From the NCBI RefSeq assembly GCF_902729445.1, contig NZ_CACVCE010000002.1:1-64000 (forward strand): a stretch of 64,000 nucleotides of DNA. The letters run 5' to 3'. The notes under the pieces were generated by a model, which was given only the letters and a program-made list of their open reading frames with translations, had not been told where the DNA came from and did no database searches. The translations under genes were made by a program, and so were the position numbers. Position 1 is the first letter of the stretch, and the number at the start of each line of letters is the position of its first letter. Positions 27,659 through 37,058 of this stretch are shown here, in pieces. The DNA is from Magnetospirillum sp902729445. GTDB lineage: Bacteria > Pseudomonadota > Alphaproteobacteria > Rhodospirillales > Magnetospirillaceae.

Positions 27659-28798
27659 ATGTTTTCCGATACCGCCCATCTGCCCATCGAGGCCGGTCCG
27701 CTGTCTGCCGCGCTGCAAGGCTGGAAGAAGTCCTTATCCGTGGCTGGCGTGCTGGCCCTGGTGCCTGAAGCCGAGGCGGGGAAGATTCCCGTTCTTCAGT
27801 CGGCCTGTCGCCAGCACGGTGTGGCGCTGGCCGGGGCGGTGTTTCCGGCCCTGATCGACGGGGCGTCCGAGGTGCGAAGCGGGGTTCGGCTGATCTGCCT
27901 GGAGCTCATGGCGCCGATGGTGGTCATGGGCGGTCTGGACGGGCCATCCGGTCAAGAGGAATTTGTCGAGCGGTGCGGTGCCTTGCGGGAGGTGGTGGAT
28001 TGGGGCTCGGCGCCACCGATCTTGTTCACCATCTTCGATTCGACCCTGCCCAATCTGGACACCATCCTGCGCCGCTTTGCCGACCGCCTGGAAGATCGGT
28101 TCCGCTATGTCGGCGCCAATGCCGGCAGCGAAAGCTTCGCCCCGATCCCCTGTCTGTTCGACGGCTTTTCGACATTCGAGCGCGGGGGGCTGGCATTGTT
28201 GTTGCCGCCGCACGACGCGGTCGCGGTCGAACACGGCTTCAAGATTCCCATCAACATCATGCGGGTCAGCCAATCCCATCAGAACACCATCGCAGGCCTG
28301 AACGGTCGCCCGGCGTTCGAGGTCTATCAAGAAATGATCGCCAGCGCCTATGGCGTCGCCATGACTGCCGACACCTTCTACAGCGAGGCCGTGCATTTCC
28401 CGCTGGCGATTCTGTCGGGAAATTCCCTGCCCCAGATCCGCATACCGGTGGCACTGGCGGCGGACCACGCGATGACCTGCGTCGGCGAGGTCCAGGAAGG
28501 CGCGGTCGCCGTCGTCATGAAGGCGCCCTCGGTCGAGGAAAGCGATTGCGTCGCCCGCATCGCCGACCGGCTTGGTCCGGGCCTGGCCGGATTGCTGACC
28601 TTTTATTGCGCCGGCCGCCGCATGCACCTGGGCGTCGCCCAGGTGTCGCGCGAGTTGGGGCAACTGGCCGTGCAGGTCGGCACCCCCAACCAATTCGGCG
28701 CCCTGTCCCTGGGCGAGATTTCAGCCGACAGCCATGGCGACCCGGTGTTCCACAACGCCGCCCTGGTCTGCCTGGGGGTCACGCAGCGGTCTGCGTGA
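27659..28798 (+). CDS. FIST sensory-domain protein
   Basis: Encodes 379 residues from ATG 27659. It matches the FIST N-terminal (about 25-225: HGVALAGAVFPALID, GGLALLLPPHDAV) and FIST C-terminal (about 230-365: GRPAFEVYQEMI, FPLAILSGN, CAGRRMHLG) domains. FIST domains are proposed small-ligand, possibly amino-acid, sensors linked to signal transduction. No output domain is fused. Its 3' end overlaps the convergent HD-GYP gene by 20 bp, a possible functional partner. The start is 28 bp after a strong hairpin. Confidence 0.85.
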   Translation: MFSDTAHLPIEAGPLSAALQGWKKSLSVAGVLALVPEAEAGKIPVLQSACRQHGVALAGAVFPALIDGASEVRSGVRLICLELMAPMVVMGGLDGPSGQEEFVERCGALREVVDWGSAPPILFTIFDSTLPNLDTILRRFADRLEDRFRYVGANAGSESFAPIPCLFDGFSTFERGGLALLLPPHDAVAVEHGFKIPINIMRVSQSHQNTIAGLNGRPAFEVYQEMIASAYGVAMTADTFYSEAVHFPLAILSGNSLPQIRIPVALAADHAMTCVGEVQEGAVAVVMKAPSVEESDCVARIADRLGPGLAGLLTFYCAGRRMHLGVAQVSRELGQLAVQVGTPNQFGALSLGEISADSHGDPVFHNAALVCLGVTQRSA

Positions 28799-31779
28799 CG
28801 AACTTCTCGATCTCGACCTCGTCGATCTGTTCGGGCAGCAAGAAGCGCTCGGCGTAGTCGCGATAGACGCCGGACGTCAGGAACAGGTCGAACAGGTCGG
28901 GGTCGATATGGCCGTCCTTCTTGAAGAAGGACAGGATCTTCACCGATTCCGACAGGGTCTTGGCCTTCTTGTACGGCCGGTCCGACGCCGTCAGCGCCTC
29001 GAAGATGTCGGCGATGGCGGTGATGCGGGCCGGGATCGACAGGTGATCCTGGGTCAGCTTGCGCGGGTAACCGCTGCCGATCATGGTCTCGTGGTGGGTG
29101 CCGGCATATTCCGGCACGCGCTTCAGATGCTTGGGGAAGGGCAGGCGCTCCAGCATCACGATGGTCTGCATGATGTGTTCGTTGATCTTGAAGCGCTCTT
29201 CCTCGGTCAGCGTGCCGCGCCCGACCGACAGGTTGTAGACCTCGCCCAGATTGTAAAGGTTCTCGGGCACCTGGGTCTGGAAGCCGCAGCCTTGGTACAA
29301 ATCCTTGACGGCGGCGGCGCGCGGGATGACGTGGTGGGGCTTGTCGTCCAGCAGCTTTTCTTCCATCGGCAGGGGTGAGGCCTCGGCCGGGTAGCGCTTC
29401 AGTTCCTCGTGCGACAGGCCCAGGCGGTCGTCGAAATGGCGCCACCAGGTGTATCCGGCGATCCGTTTCAGGCGTTCCACCTTATCGGGGGCCATGAACT
29501 CGCCGCCGACATTGCACTCGGCGACGAAGGCGAAATCGTCCAGCAACTGCGCCTTGCGTCCGGCCATGCGCGAACCGGCCTCGGCCGGGTTCATGCCGCT
29601 CGCGATGGATCGCAGACGCTGGATCTCGGCGTCGCGCAGCAGCACCTCGAAACGGGTGCGCACCTCGTGGATGCGGTTATAGATGGTTTCCAGCTTGGTG
29701 GCCTTGTCGACCACGTATTCCGGGGTGGTGACCTTGCCGCAATCGTGCAGCCAGGCGCCGATGCGGAATTCGCGCCATTCCTCGTCGGTGGTGAAGGCGA
29801 AGTCGGCCAGCGGGCCATCCTTCACCTCGCAGGCCTTTTCGGCCAGCATCACCGACAATTCGGGGACGCGCTCGCAATGGCCGCCGGTATAGGGGCTTTT
29901 GGCGTCGATGGCGCCGGCGATCAGCTGGATCATCGAATCCATCAGCCGTTCCTGGGCCAGCAGCAGTTCGCGATTATAGAGCGCGGTGGCGGCCTGGGCG
30001 GCCAGGGCCTCGATGAAGCGCTGGATGTCGGCGGCAAACGGAATGATCTCGCTCGATCCCTGCGGGCGGGCGTTGATCAGCTGCAGCGCGCCAATGACGT
30101 CGCCGCCCCGCGGCTTCAACGGCACGGTCATGAACGACTTCGAGCGGTAATGGTTGCGTTCGTCGAAGATGCGGGTGCCCGAGAAGTCGAACTGGCCGGC
30201 GTCGTAGGCGTCGGGGATGTTGATGGTCTCTTGCTGGTGCACCGCGTGGCTGACCACGTTGCGGTGGTTGGGCTGGCCGCTTTCGTCGAACATCGGCACC
30301 GGCGGGATGGTGGGCGCCGGGCGGCCTTCGCCGCCCAACGCCACGCCCAGCGTATCGTTGCGCAGAATCTGGAAATTCAGCTTGTCGTCATCGCTGCGGA
30401 TGTAAAGGGTGCCGCCGTCGGCGTTGGTCAGGTCCTTGGCCCCCAGCAGGATCATGTCCATCAGCTTCGAGGTGTCGCGTTCCGCCGACATGGCGATGCC
30501 CAGATCGATGATGCGGGCCAACTTGTCCTGGGCGAAGGCCAGGGCGTCGGTCTTGGCCGACAGCGTCGCCTTCATCTGCCTGAACGCCTCGCCCAGTTGA
30601 TGGAATTCCTGAATATGCGAGTCGTGCGCCTCGTCATCCGAGAAATCCATGTTCTGGATCCGCTCGGCATCGGCGGCAAGTTCGCGCACCACCTTGGCCA
30701 TGCTGGACGAGAACCACAGCGCCAGCGGGACGATCACCGCCAGGGCACCCAAAGCCAGCATCAGCACGTGACGCTGCATTTCCTGGATATGGCCGGCGAA
30801 GTCGGTGGCCGGGGCGGCGACGCTGATCTGGATGGTGCGTCCGCCGGGGCCATTCCAGACATCCTGGCGGACCAGCCATTCCTCGCCGGCGATGTCCAGG
30901 CGTTCCAGCCCTTCCGTCATCGGCCGGCCGGCGATCGCGGCCAGCAGCGGCGATCCGCTTTCGGCCAAAGGTTGCAGCAATGAGGAGGCGGTGTCGCCCA
31001 CCCGGACGGTGTGGGCCGCGGCCAGCAGCTTGCCGCCATCGGCCATCACCACGCCGCCCCTGGGCGACACCGCCAGCGATTCGACGAAACGGCCCAGGCC
31101 GGTCAGGGTGATATCGACGCCGAACACGCCGACGCCGCCCGGCAGCTTGCGCGACGCGGTGATGCCCGGCTCTTTCAGCGAGCTGAAGATATAGGGCGCC
31201 GATAGCGACGCCCCCTTCGCTGGCCATCGCCTGGCCGTACCATGGCCGCGCGCGGGGGTCGTAGCTGGGCTGCGGCTCGAGAGTGGCGCCAAGCTTGACC
31301 GCGCCGGCATCCAGGAAGGTCCAGGATTGCTGGCGAGCGGCCTCGGTCCCGGTGATGGCGCGCACCACCCAGGCGGTCTCGGCCGGCGCCTTCAGCGCCT
31401 CGATGACGCGGGGATCGCTGCGGGTCTTGATCACCTGCAGGAAGCTGCCGTCCTGGAAGCCGAAATACAGGGAATAAAGCGCAGCATTGTCTTCCAGGGC
31501 CTGGACCAGGAAGGGCAGGGCCGGAAAGGCGGTGCCGTCGCCGGTGACGCTGTCGCCGACCGGGCGAGCCCCCCCCAGCGCCGCCAGGCTGAGCGTCTCG
31601 CCGATCTGGCGATCGACCTGTTCCGATGTGCGCCTGGCCATCTCGCCGAACAGGTTGGCCGCGGTGTCTTCGGCGGCGCGCGAACTGGCGAAATAGACGC
31701 TGGTCAAGGTCGCACCGGTCATCGCCACGATGATCAGAAAGATTGCCGAGACGATGCTGACCTGGAAACGGATCTTCAT
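28779..31779 (-). CDS. Cache-HAMP-GAF-HD-GYP phosphodiesterase-type sensor, frameshifted
   Basis: The protein is split between two frames. The first runs from ATG 31779 (MKIRFQVS) to the run of five C at 31211-31215; the other continues from there to 28779. Removing one base of that run joins them as SEGASLSAPYIFS, the expected Cache continuation, giving 999 residues. Order: membrane helix (about 8-28), periplasmic dCache (about 35-300), second membrane helix and HAMP, GAF (about 420-600), HD-GYP (about 620-990). HD-GYP motifs LHDCGK and HHETMIGSGYP are intact, so c-di-GMP hydrolysis is expected. The frameshift is either a sequencing error or a recent mutation; conservation on both sides favours the former. 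Confidence 0.82.
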
Positions 31780-32002
31780 GAGGTGTCTTTCCGTGCGCGG
31801 AGAAACTTGGTTCCTGATGGGAGCGAACCAGGAAATCATAAAAGCCTGATCCGGTCTTAAACCGATTAAAAATAGAATACCGAGTTAAACTTGAAAAGGG
31901 GGCGAAGCCTGTATTTTTGCCTTGCCGAGTGTGTCATTTTGCCTAGCATAAACAATAGAAACGGGTGCCGAGAACGGTGCTCGCGAATGGGCGAGGGCGG
32001 GA
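31780..32002. other. AT-rich divergent promoter region
   Basis: This 223-bp spacer between the HD-GYP gene and the MCP gene has an A/T-rich core (about 31840-31960) unlike its surroundings. It is likely to hold both promoters. I could not fix -35/-10 pairs or a flagellar sigma site with confidence. GGGCGGGA precedes the MCP start. Confidence 0.4.
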
Positions 32003-34936
32003 ATGCGGATCAACGAACCGGTCACCAATAAAGAAATCGAGTTGCCGGATGATGTATTGCTGGTGTCGAAAACCGATGTCGCTGGTCGTATCACGTTCGC
32101 AAACCGCGCTTTCGTCGAGGTCAGTGGATTCTCCGAGTCCGAGTTGATCGGCCAGCCCCACAATCTGGTCCGCCACCCCGACATGCCGCCGGCCGCTTTC
32201 GCCGATTTGTGGGCCACCATCCAGGCCGGCCGGCCGTGGGAAGGCATCGTCAAGAACCGCGCCAAGAGCGGCGACCATTATTGGGTCCGCGCCAACGCCA
32301 CGCCGATCATCGAGGATGGCAAGATCGCCGGCTATATCTCGGTCCGCACCAAGCCCGCCAAGGATCAGGTGGCGGCCGCCGCCCAGCTTTACGCAGCCCT
32401 TCGCGAAGGGCGCGCCGGCAACATCCGCCTGTCGGGCGGCGAGGTGCTGACCGATTCGGTCGGCGGACGGCTTGCCCGCTTCAGTCGCAGCCTGAGGGGG
32501 CGGATCACCGCCCTGGCCATCATTATGCTGATCCTGGGCGTGGTCGCCGACGGCATCGGCCTGATCGGCATGGCCGATTCCAACGAGGCGCTGGAGGCGG
32601 TCTATGCCGACCGCCTGGTTCCGGCCCGGCAACTGGCCGAAATTCAGTCGCTGGTTCACGACAGTGCTCGCCAGGTAATGGATATGCGCCTGGGGGCGGC
32701 TGCGGCTCCGGCCATCGCCCGCATCAAGGCCAATATCGCCCAGTCCGACAAAGTGTGGGCCGAATACATGGCCACCACCCTGACGCCCGAGGAGCGTCAA
32801 CTGGCCGACCGCCTGGGCACCATGCGCAAGGGCCTGAACGAGATGGGCTTCGCCGCCGTCGCCGCCGACGAGCGTCTGCAACAGCTGTGGACCGACGCCA
32901 TTGCTCCGGGGGTCGAGCAGACCTTGGCGCTGACCACCCAGTTGATCGAATTGCAGATCCGCGTCGGCGCCGACCATGTCGCCGAATCCAAGTCCGACCT
33001 GACCAAGCACACCAGCGGCGCGCTGGTGGTTCTGGGGCTGATCATCGTTGCCTTGCTTTTGCTGTCGCGCTGGCTGTTCAAGGCCATGCACGACCCGCTG
33101 GCCCGGATGGACGGCTATTTCGCGGCGATCGCCCGGGGTGACCTCAAGCACGAAATCAAGGCCGAGCCGATCCCCGATTTCCAGCGCACCAACGCCATGT
33201 TGCGCACCATGCGGGCGCATCTGGCCTTCAGTGGCGAAGAGCGCCAGGAAATGATGGTCCGCGCCGAGGAGCATCTGAAAAGCGAGATGCTGACCCTGAC
33301 CGAGGTGCTGGAAGGCGAGGTCCAGGAGACCGTCACCGACATCTCGACCCAGGCGACCCGCCTGTCCGAGGGCGCCAGCCGGCTGACCCGGGTGGCGGAC
33401 GAGTTGATGCGCACCGCCCGTGCCGTCACCGAATCGGTGGAAACCACCGCCGGCAACGTCCAGACGGTGGCCAGCGCCACCGAAGAGCTGGAAGCCTCCA
33501 GCCGCGAGATTTCGGCCCAGGTGGCGACCAGCTCGAAACTGGCGGAAACCGCGCGCGAGCGGGTTGACCTGGCCAGCGAGCGGGTCGGCGGCCTGACCGA
33601 GGCGTCGGCGCGCATCGGCAATGTCGTCGGCATGATCCAGAACATCGCCGGCCAGACCCGCATGCTGGCCCTGAACGCCACCATCGAGGCCGCGCGCGCG
33701 GGCGAGGCCGGCAAGGGCTTTGCGGTGGTGGCCGAAGAGGTCAAGGGCCTGGCCCGCCAGACCGAGGACGGCATCGCCACCGTCAGCACCCAGGCCGAGG
33801 ATATCGGCCGCACCACCAGCGACACCGTCGAGACGGTCGGCGCCGTCGCCGCCACCATCCGCGAGATCGACAGCATCGCCGCCGAGGTCGCCCGCGCCGC
33901 CGACGAGCAGCGCGCCGCCACCGCCGAAATCATGTCGAGCGCGGTGCAGGCTGCCGACCACACCCGCATGGTGGCGGAAAAGGTCCAGTCGATGATGGCC
34001 GGCGTCGAGGCGACCGGGGTGACCGCCGCCCGCGTCACCAACCTGTCGGCGATGGTCAACCACGACATCGAGGCGTTGCAGCGGCGCCTGCACGTGATCT
34101 TGCGCTCGTCCTATGGTGGCGATCGCCGGCACGAGGGCCGGGTGCCGGTGGCGCTGAAATACCATGCCGACTTCCAGGGCAAGGTGTTCGAGGGCTTTAC
34201 CGGCGACCTGTCGCTGCATGGGGCGCTGCTGGTGGTGGCCGCGTCCGAGATTCCCTCGGTGACCTCGGGCACCGTCGAGCTGCAGGGCGTCGGTAAGCTG
34301 GACGCGCGGCTGTTGTCGGAAAGCACCGTCGGGCTGCATGTCCGTTTCGACAATCTGAGCCGGGCCGCCAGGGATGCGCTGCAATCGCGCATCGAGGCGG
34401 TGCAGGCCCACGACACCCCCTTCATCGAGCTGATTCAGTCGGTCTCGGGCCAGGTGGCCCATGCCCTGGAGGCGGCGGTGCAAAGCGGCAGGATCAGCGA
34501 GGCCGACCTGTTCGACATCGAATACGAGGCGATCCCCGGTTCCGATCCCTTGCAGGTGATGGCCAAGCATACCTTGTTGGCCGACCAGTTGTTCCCGCCC
34601 TTCACCGAACCGGTGCTGGCCAAGGACAGCCGGATCGTGCTGTGCTGCGTCACCGACCGCTCGGGCTATATCGCCGCCCACAATGCCAAATATTCCCAGC
34701 CGCAGCGGCCGAACGATCCGGTGTGGAACGCCGCCAATTGCCGCAACCGGCGCATCTTCGACGACCGGACCGGCATCCTGGCGGCGCGCAATACCAAGCC
34801 CTATCTGGCCCAGACCTATGCCCGCAACATGGGCGGCGGCAATTTCGTGCTGCTGAAGGAAATCGACGCCCCCATCAAGGTGCGCGACCGCCATTGGGGC
34901 GCCTTGCGCATGGCGATGAAGCTGGAAGCCTCTTGA
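32003..34936 (+). CDS. PAS-containing chemoreceptor with PilZ and an extra C-terminal sensor-like domain
   Basis: Encodes 977 residues, about twice a normal MCP. An Aer-type PAS (about 12-120) has the motif YWVRANATP. Membrane helices at about 168-190 and 338-359 flank a 4-helix-bundle-like periplasmic region. A linker leads to the MCP signalling domain, with its hairpin tip at about 548-585 (RMLALNATIEAARAGEAGKGF). After it comes a PilZ-like domain (from about 707: RRHEGRVPV, then DLSLHGALL) and a C-terminal about 140-residue domain with PVWNAANCRNRRIFDDRTG. PilZ binds c-di-GMP, so this may link c-di-GMP to chemotaxis; Tlp1 of Azospirillum is a known MCP-PilZ case. The last domain resembles a PAS/Cache-type sensor. 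Confidence 0.88.
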   Translation: MRINEPVTNKEIELPDDVLLVSKTDVAGRITFANRAFVEVSGFSESELIGQPHNLVRHPDMPPAAFADLWATIQAGRPWEGIVKNRAKSGDHYWVRANATPIIEDGKIAGYISVRTKPAKDQVAAAAQLYAALREGRAGNIRLSGGEVLTDSVGGRLARFSRSLRGRITALAIIMLILGVVADGIGLIGMADSNEALEAVYADRLVPARQLAEIQSLVHDSARQVMDMRLGAAAAPAIARIKANIAQSDKVWAEYMATTLTPEERQLADRLGTMRKGLNEMGFAAVAADERLQQLWTDAIAPGVEQTLALTTQLIELQIRVGADHVAESKSDLTKHTSGALVVLGLIIVALLLLSRWLFKAMHDPLARMDGYFAAIARGDLKHEIKAEPIPDFQRTNAMLRTMRAHLAFSGEERQEMMVRAEEHLKSEMLTLTEVLEGEVQETVTDISTQATRLSEGASRLTRVADELMRTARAVTESVETTAGNVQTVASATEELEASSREISAQVATSSKLAETARERVDLASERVGGLTEASARIGNVVGMIQNIAGQTRMLALNATIEAARAGEAGKGFAVVAEEVKGLARQTEDGIATVSTQAEDIGRTTSDTVETVGAVAATIREIDSIAAEVARAADEQRAATAEIMSSAVQAADHTRMVAEKVQSMMAGVEATGVTAARVTNLSAMVNHDIEALQRRLHVILRSSYGGDRRHEGRVPVALKYHADFQGKVFEGFTGDLSLHGALLVVAASEIPSVTSGTVELQGVGKLDARLLSESTVGLHVRFDNLSRAARDALQSRIEAVQAHDTPFIELIQSVSGQVAHALEAAVQSGRISEADLFDIEYEAIPGSDPLQVMAKHTLLADQLFPPFTEPVLAKDSRIVLCCVTDRSGYIAAHNAKYSQPQRPNDPVWNAANCRNRRIFDDRTGILAARNTKPYLAQTYARNMGGGNFVLLKEIDAPIKVRDRHWGALRMAMKLEAS

Positions 34937-34967
34937 TCCCGGGCAGGCTTCTTCTCATAGTGGGGAC

Positions 34968-35342
34968 ATGGGTACGCAAGCCTTGGCACGTCTGGCGCGC
35001 ATGATCCGCATCGGGGCACTGGCCCTGGTGGTGGGCGTGGTCGCCCTGCTGGTGTCCGGTCCGGCCCAGGCGGATCAAGCCCATCACGCCGATCATGCCC
35101 ATCACGCCGACCATGCCGATCAGGCCCGGACCACGGGCGACGACATGCCGGCGGCGCAAGAAAGCGGCCCGCATCATGGCGGCTCGTGCCATTGCATCTC
35201 GGCCGCCTGCACCGCCGCCCTGCCGGTCGGCTCGATCGAGCTGACCGTCTCGGTCGCCCTTTACCAGCCCGAAGCGGTTCCGGTGGCCTTGCCGCCGGCC
35301 CAACGCCTGGCCGATCCACCGGCGAAGCCTCCTCGAACCTGA
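34968..35342 (+). CDS. Histidine-rich exported or membrane-anchored protein
   Basis: Encodes 124 residues. A hydrophobic segment (about 15-31) ends SGPAQA, a probable signal cleavage site, and is followed by eight His in DQAHHADHAHHADHADQ, then HHGGSCHC with further His and two Cys. This looks like a metal-binding protein of the periplasm. A proline-rich tail follows. It is first in the operon with the RND adaptor, permease and cytochrome c, so it may buffer or deliver the exported metal. I know no named family. Metal identity is not readable. Confidence 0.75.
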   Translation: MGTQALARLARMIRIGALALVVGVVALLVSGPAQADQAHHADHAHHADHADQARTTGDDMPAAQESGPHHGGSCHCISAACTAALPVGSIELTVSVALYQPEAVPVALPPAQRLADPPAKPPRT

Positions 35343-35374
35343 CGCAGCGCCCGCCCCGACAGGGGACGGGACAC

Positions 35375-35409
35375 GCGCGGTGCGGCCCCAACCGGTCGGC
35401 ACCGCGCGG
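35375..35409 (+). other. Perfect 10-bp hairpin before the RND adaptor gene
   Basis: CGCGCGGTGC at 35375-35384 pairs with GCACCGCGCG at 35400-35409. There is no T-run, so it is not a classic terminator. It may stabilise or tune the downstream efflux mRNA relative to the His-rich gene. Confidence 0.4.
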
Positions 35410-35453
35410 GTGATTCGCCGTCGTGTCGCTTCGTCTTTTGGTGGGGATTCCCC

Positions 35454-37055
35454 ATGTGGTTTCGCCTGATGGCCGGCCTGGTGCTGGCCGGCTTCGTCCT
35501 TTCGCCCGTTTCCGCCTTGGCCCATGGCGGCGAGGATCATTCCGCCCCGCCCGTGGTGGCGATCCAGGCGGTCCAGCCCGGCTTCGCCGCCGATGGTACC
35601 GCCTTCCAGGCGGTGCTGGTGCCCGAGGATGACGGCCATGTCCTGGTCTATCTGGCCGATGCCGACAGCAACGCCCCGGTGGGCGGGGCGCGCATCGATT
35701 CCGAAGCGGCGGGGTGGAGCGGGACGGCCCAGCCCACCGCCGGCACCGGCATCTATCGCCTGTCGTGGTCCTTGCCGGCCACCCCGGTCGATATGACCCT
35801 GATGGTGTCGGCCAACGGCCGCGACGACCTGCTGCTGCTGGCCGGTCTGGCCCGCCCGGCCGTAATCGAGGCCCCGGCCGTGGCGGAACCCCATTGGCGC
35901 CATTGGTGGGGCGGTGCGCTGTTGGGCGGCCTGGCCAGTCTGATCCTGGTGCTGGTGCTGCGGCGAAAACGCCTGGCGCTGCTGGCCTTGCTGGTGGCGT
36001 CCGGCCCGGCCTTTGCCCATTCCGGCCACGACCACGCCGAACCGGCCGCCGCGCCGGCTCCGGTGGTCGGCGCGTCGGTCTCCATGGCGAAATCGACGCA
36101 GTTCCTGCTGGGCATCCGGACCGAACGGGTCGCCGCGCGCGAGGCGGCCCAGACCGTGCGGGTGCCGGGCCGGGTCATGCCCGATCCCGCCGGCTTCGCC
36201 CGGGTGCAGCCGTCGCAGCCGGCCCGGGTGGTGGCCGATGCGGCCTTTCCGCTGCCGGTTCCCGGTCAACAGGTCAAGCGCGGCCAGGTGGTGGCGGTGC
36301 TGGAACCGACGCTATCGACCCTTGAACGGGGCGAGAAGCGGGCCTCGCTCTATCGCGTCGAGGGCGAGATCGTCCTGGCCGAGCGCGAATTGGCCCGGCA
36401 AGAGGCGCTGGGGACCATCGTCACCGCCAAGGCGGTGGAGACCAGCCGCATCCGGCTGGAGCAATTGCGGCGCGAACGCACCCAGATCGCCGTCACCCAA
36501 TTGGGGCGCGAATTGGTGACCGCCCCGGTCGATGGGGTGATCGCCGACGTCCATGTGGTCCCGGGCGAGGTGGTGGCGGTGGACAAGGTGATGGTGGAAA
36601 TCGTCGATCCGGCCCGCTTGCGGGTCGAGGCGGTGACCCACGATCCGGCGGTGGCGGCCCGCATCGGCGCCGCCGAGGCCACCACCCGCCTGGTCCCCAA
36701 CCACGCCTTTCCCCTGGACCTGTTGGGCGTCAGCCCCAAGGTGGATTCCGTCGATCAGGGCATCCACGCCTTGTTCGCCGTCCGTCCCGGCCATGGTGAC
36801 GGGCTGAAGGTCGGCATGCCGGTGGATGTCCACCTGGCGGTCGGCGCCACCCGCTTGCGCATGGCGGTGCCGCGCGACGCCCTGGCCGAGATGGCCGGGC
36901 GCAGCGTGGTGTTCGTGCTGACCGCCCCCGAGACCTTCGAGGCCCGGCCGGTCAAGGTCGAGCGCCTGATCGGCCCGTTGGCCGAGATCGACGGCGTCAA
37001 GCCGGGTGAACGGGTGGTGGTGCAGGGCGCGGCCCAGCTGAAGTCGGCGAGGTAG
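35454..37055 (+). CDS. RND efflux periplasmic adaptor, apparently fused to an N-terminal membrane-anchored domain
   Basis: Encodes 533 residues, about 130 more than a usual CusB/CzcB. Residues 1-23 are a signal peptide, followed by AHGGEDHS and an Ig-like domain (about 30-130). Next come a membrane helix (about 148-166) and the motif RRKRLALLALLVASGPAFA|HSGHDHAEP, which looks like a second signal peptide followed by a second His cluster. From about 190 on it is a normal membrane-fusion protein (barrel-sandwich hybrid, hairpin with RLEQLRRERTQIAV, beta-barrel). This suggests fusion of two exported genes. It should link the RND permease at 37059 to an outer-membrane channel, which is not encoded here. 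Confidence 0.85.
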   Translation: MWFRLMAGLVLAGFVLSPVSALAHGGEDHSAPPVVAIQAVQPGFAADGTAFQAVLVPEDDGHVLVYLADADSNAPVGGARIDSEAAGWSGTAQPTAGTGIYRLSWSLPATPVDMTLMVSANGRDDLLLLAGLARPAVIEAPAVAEPHWRHWWGGALLGGLASLILVLVLRRKRLALLALLVASGPAFAHSGHDHAEPAAAPAPVVGASVSMAKSTQFLLGIRTERVAAREAAQTVRVPGRVMPDPAGFARVQPSQPARVVADAAFPLPVPGQQVKRGQVVAVLEPTLSTLERGEKRASLYRVEGEIVLAERELARQEALGTIVTAKAVETSRIRLEQLRRERTQIAVTQLGRELVTAPVDGVIADVHVVPGEVVAVDKVMVEIVDPARLRVEAVTHDPAVAARIGAAEATTRLVPNHAFPLDLLGVSPKVDSVDQGIHALFAVRPGHGDGLKVGMPVDVHLAVGATRLRMAVPRDALAEMAGRSVVFVLTAPETFEARPVKVERLIGPLAEIDGVKPGERVVVQGAAQLKSAR

Positions 37056-37058
37056 GCG

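Noticed and set aside
35343..35453. Cobalamin or metal riboswitch before the RND adaptor
   Set aside because: The region has one perfect hairpin, but I see no cobalamin-box core or other conserved riboswitch core.
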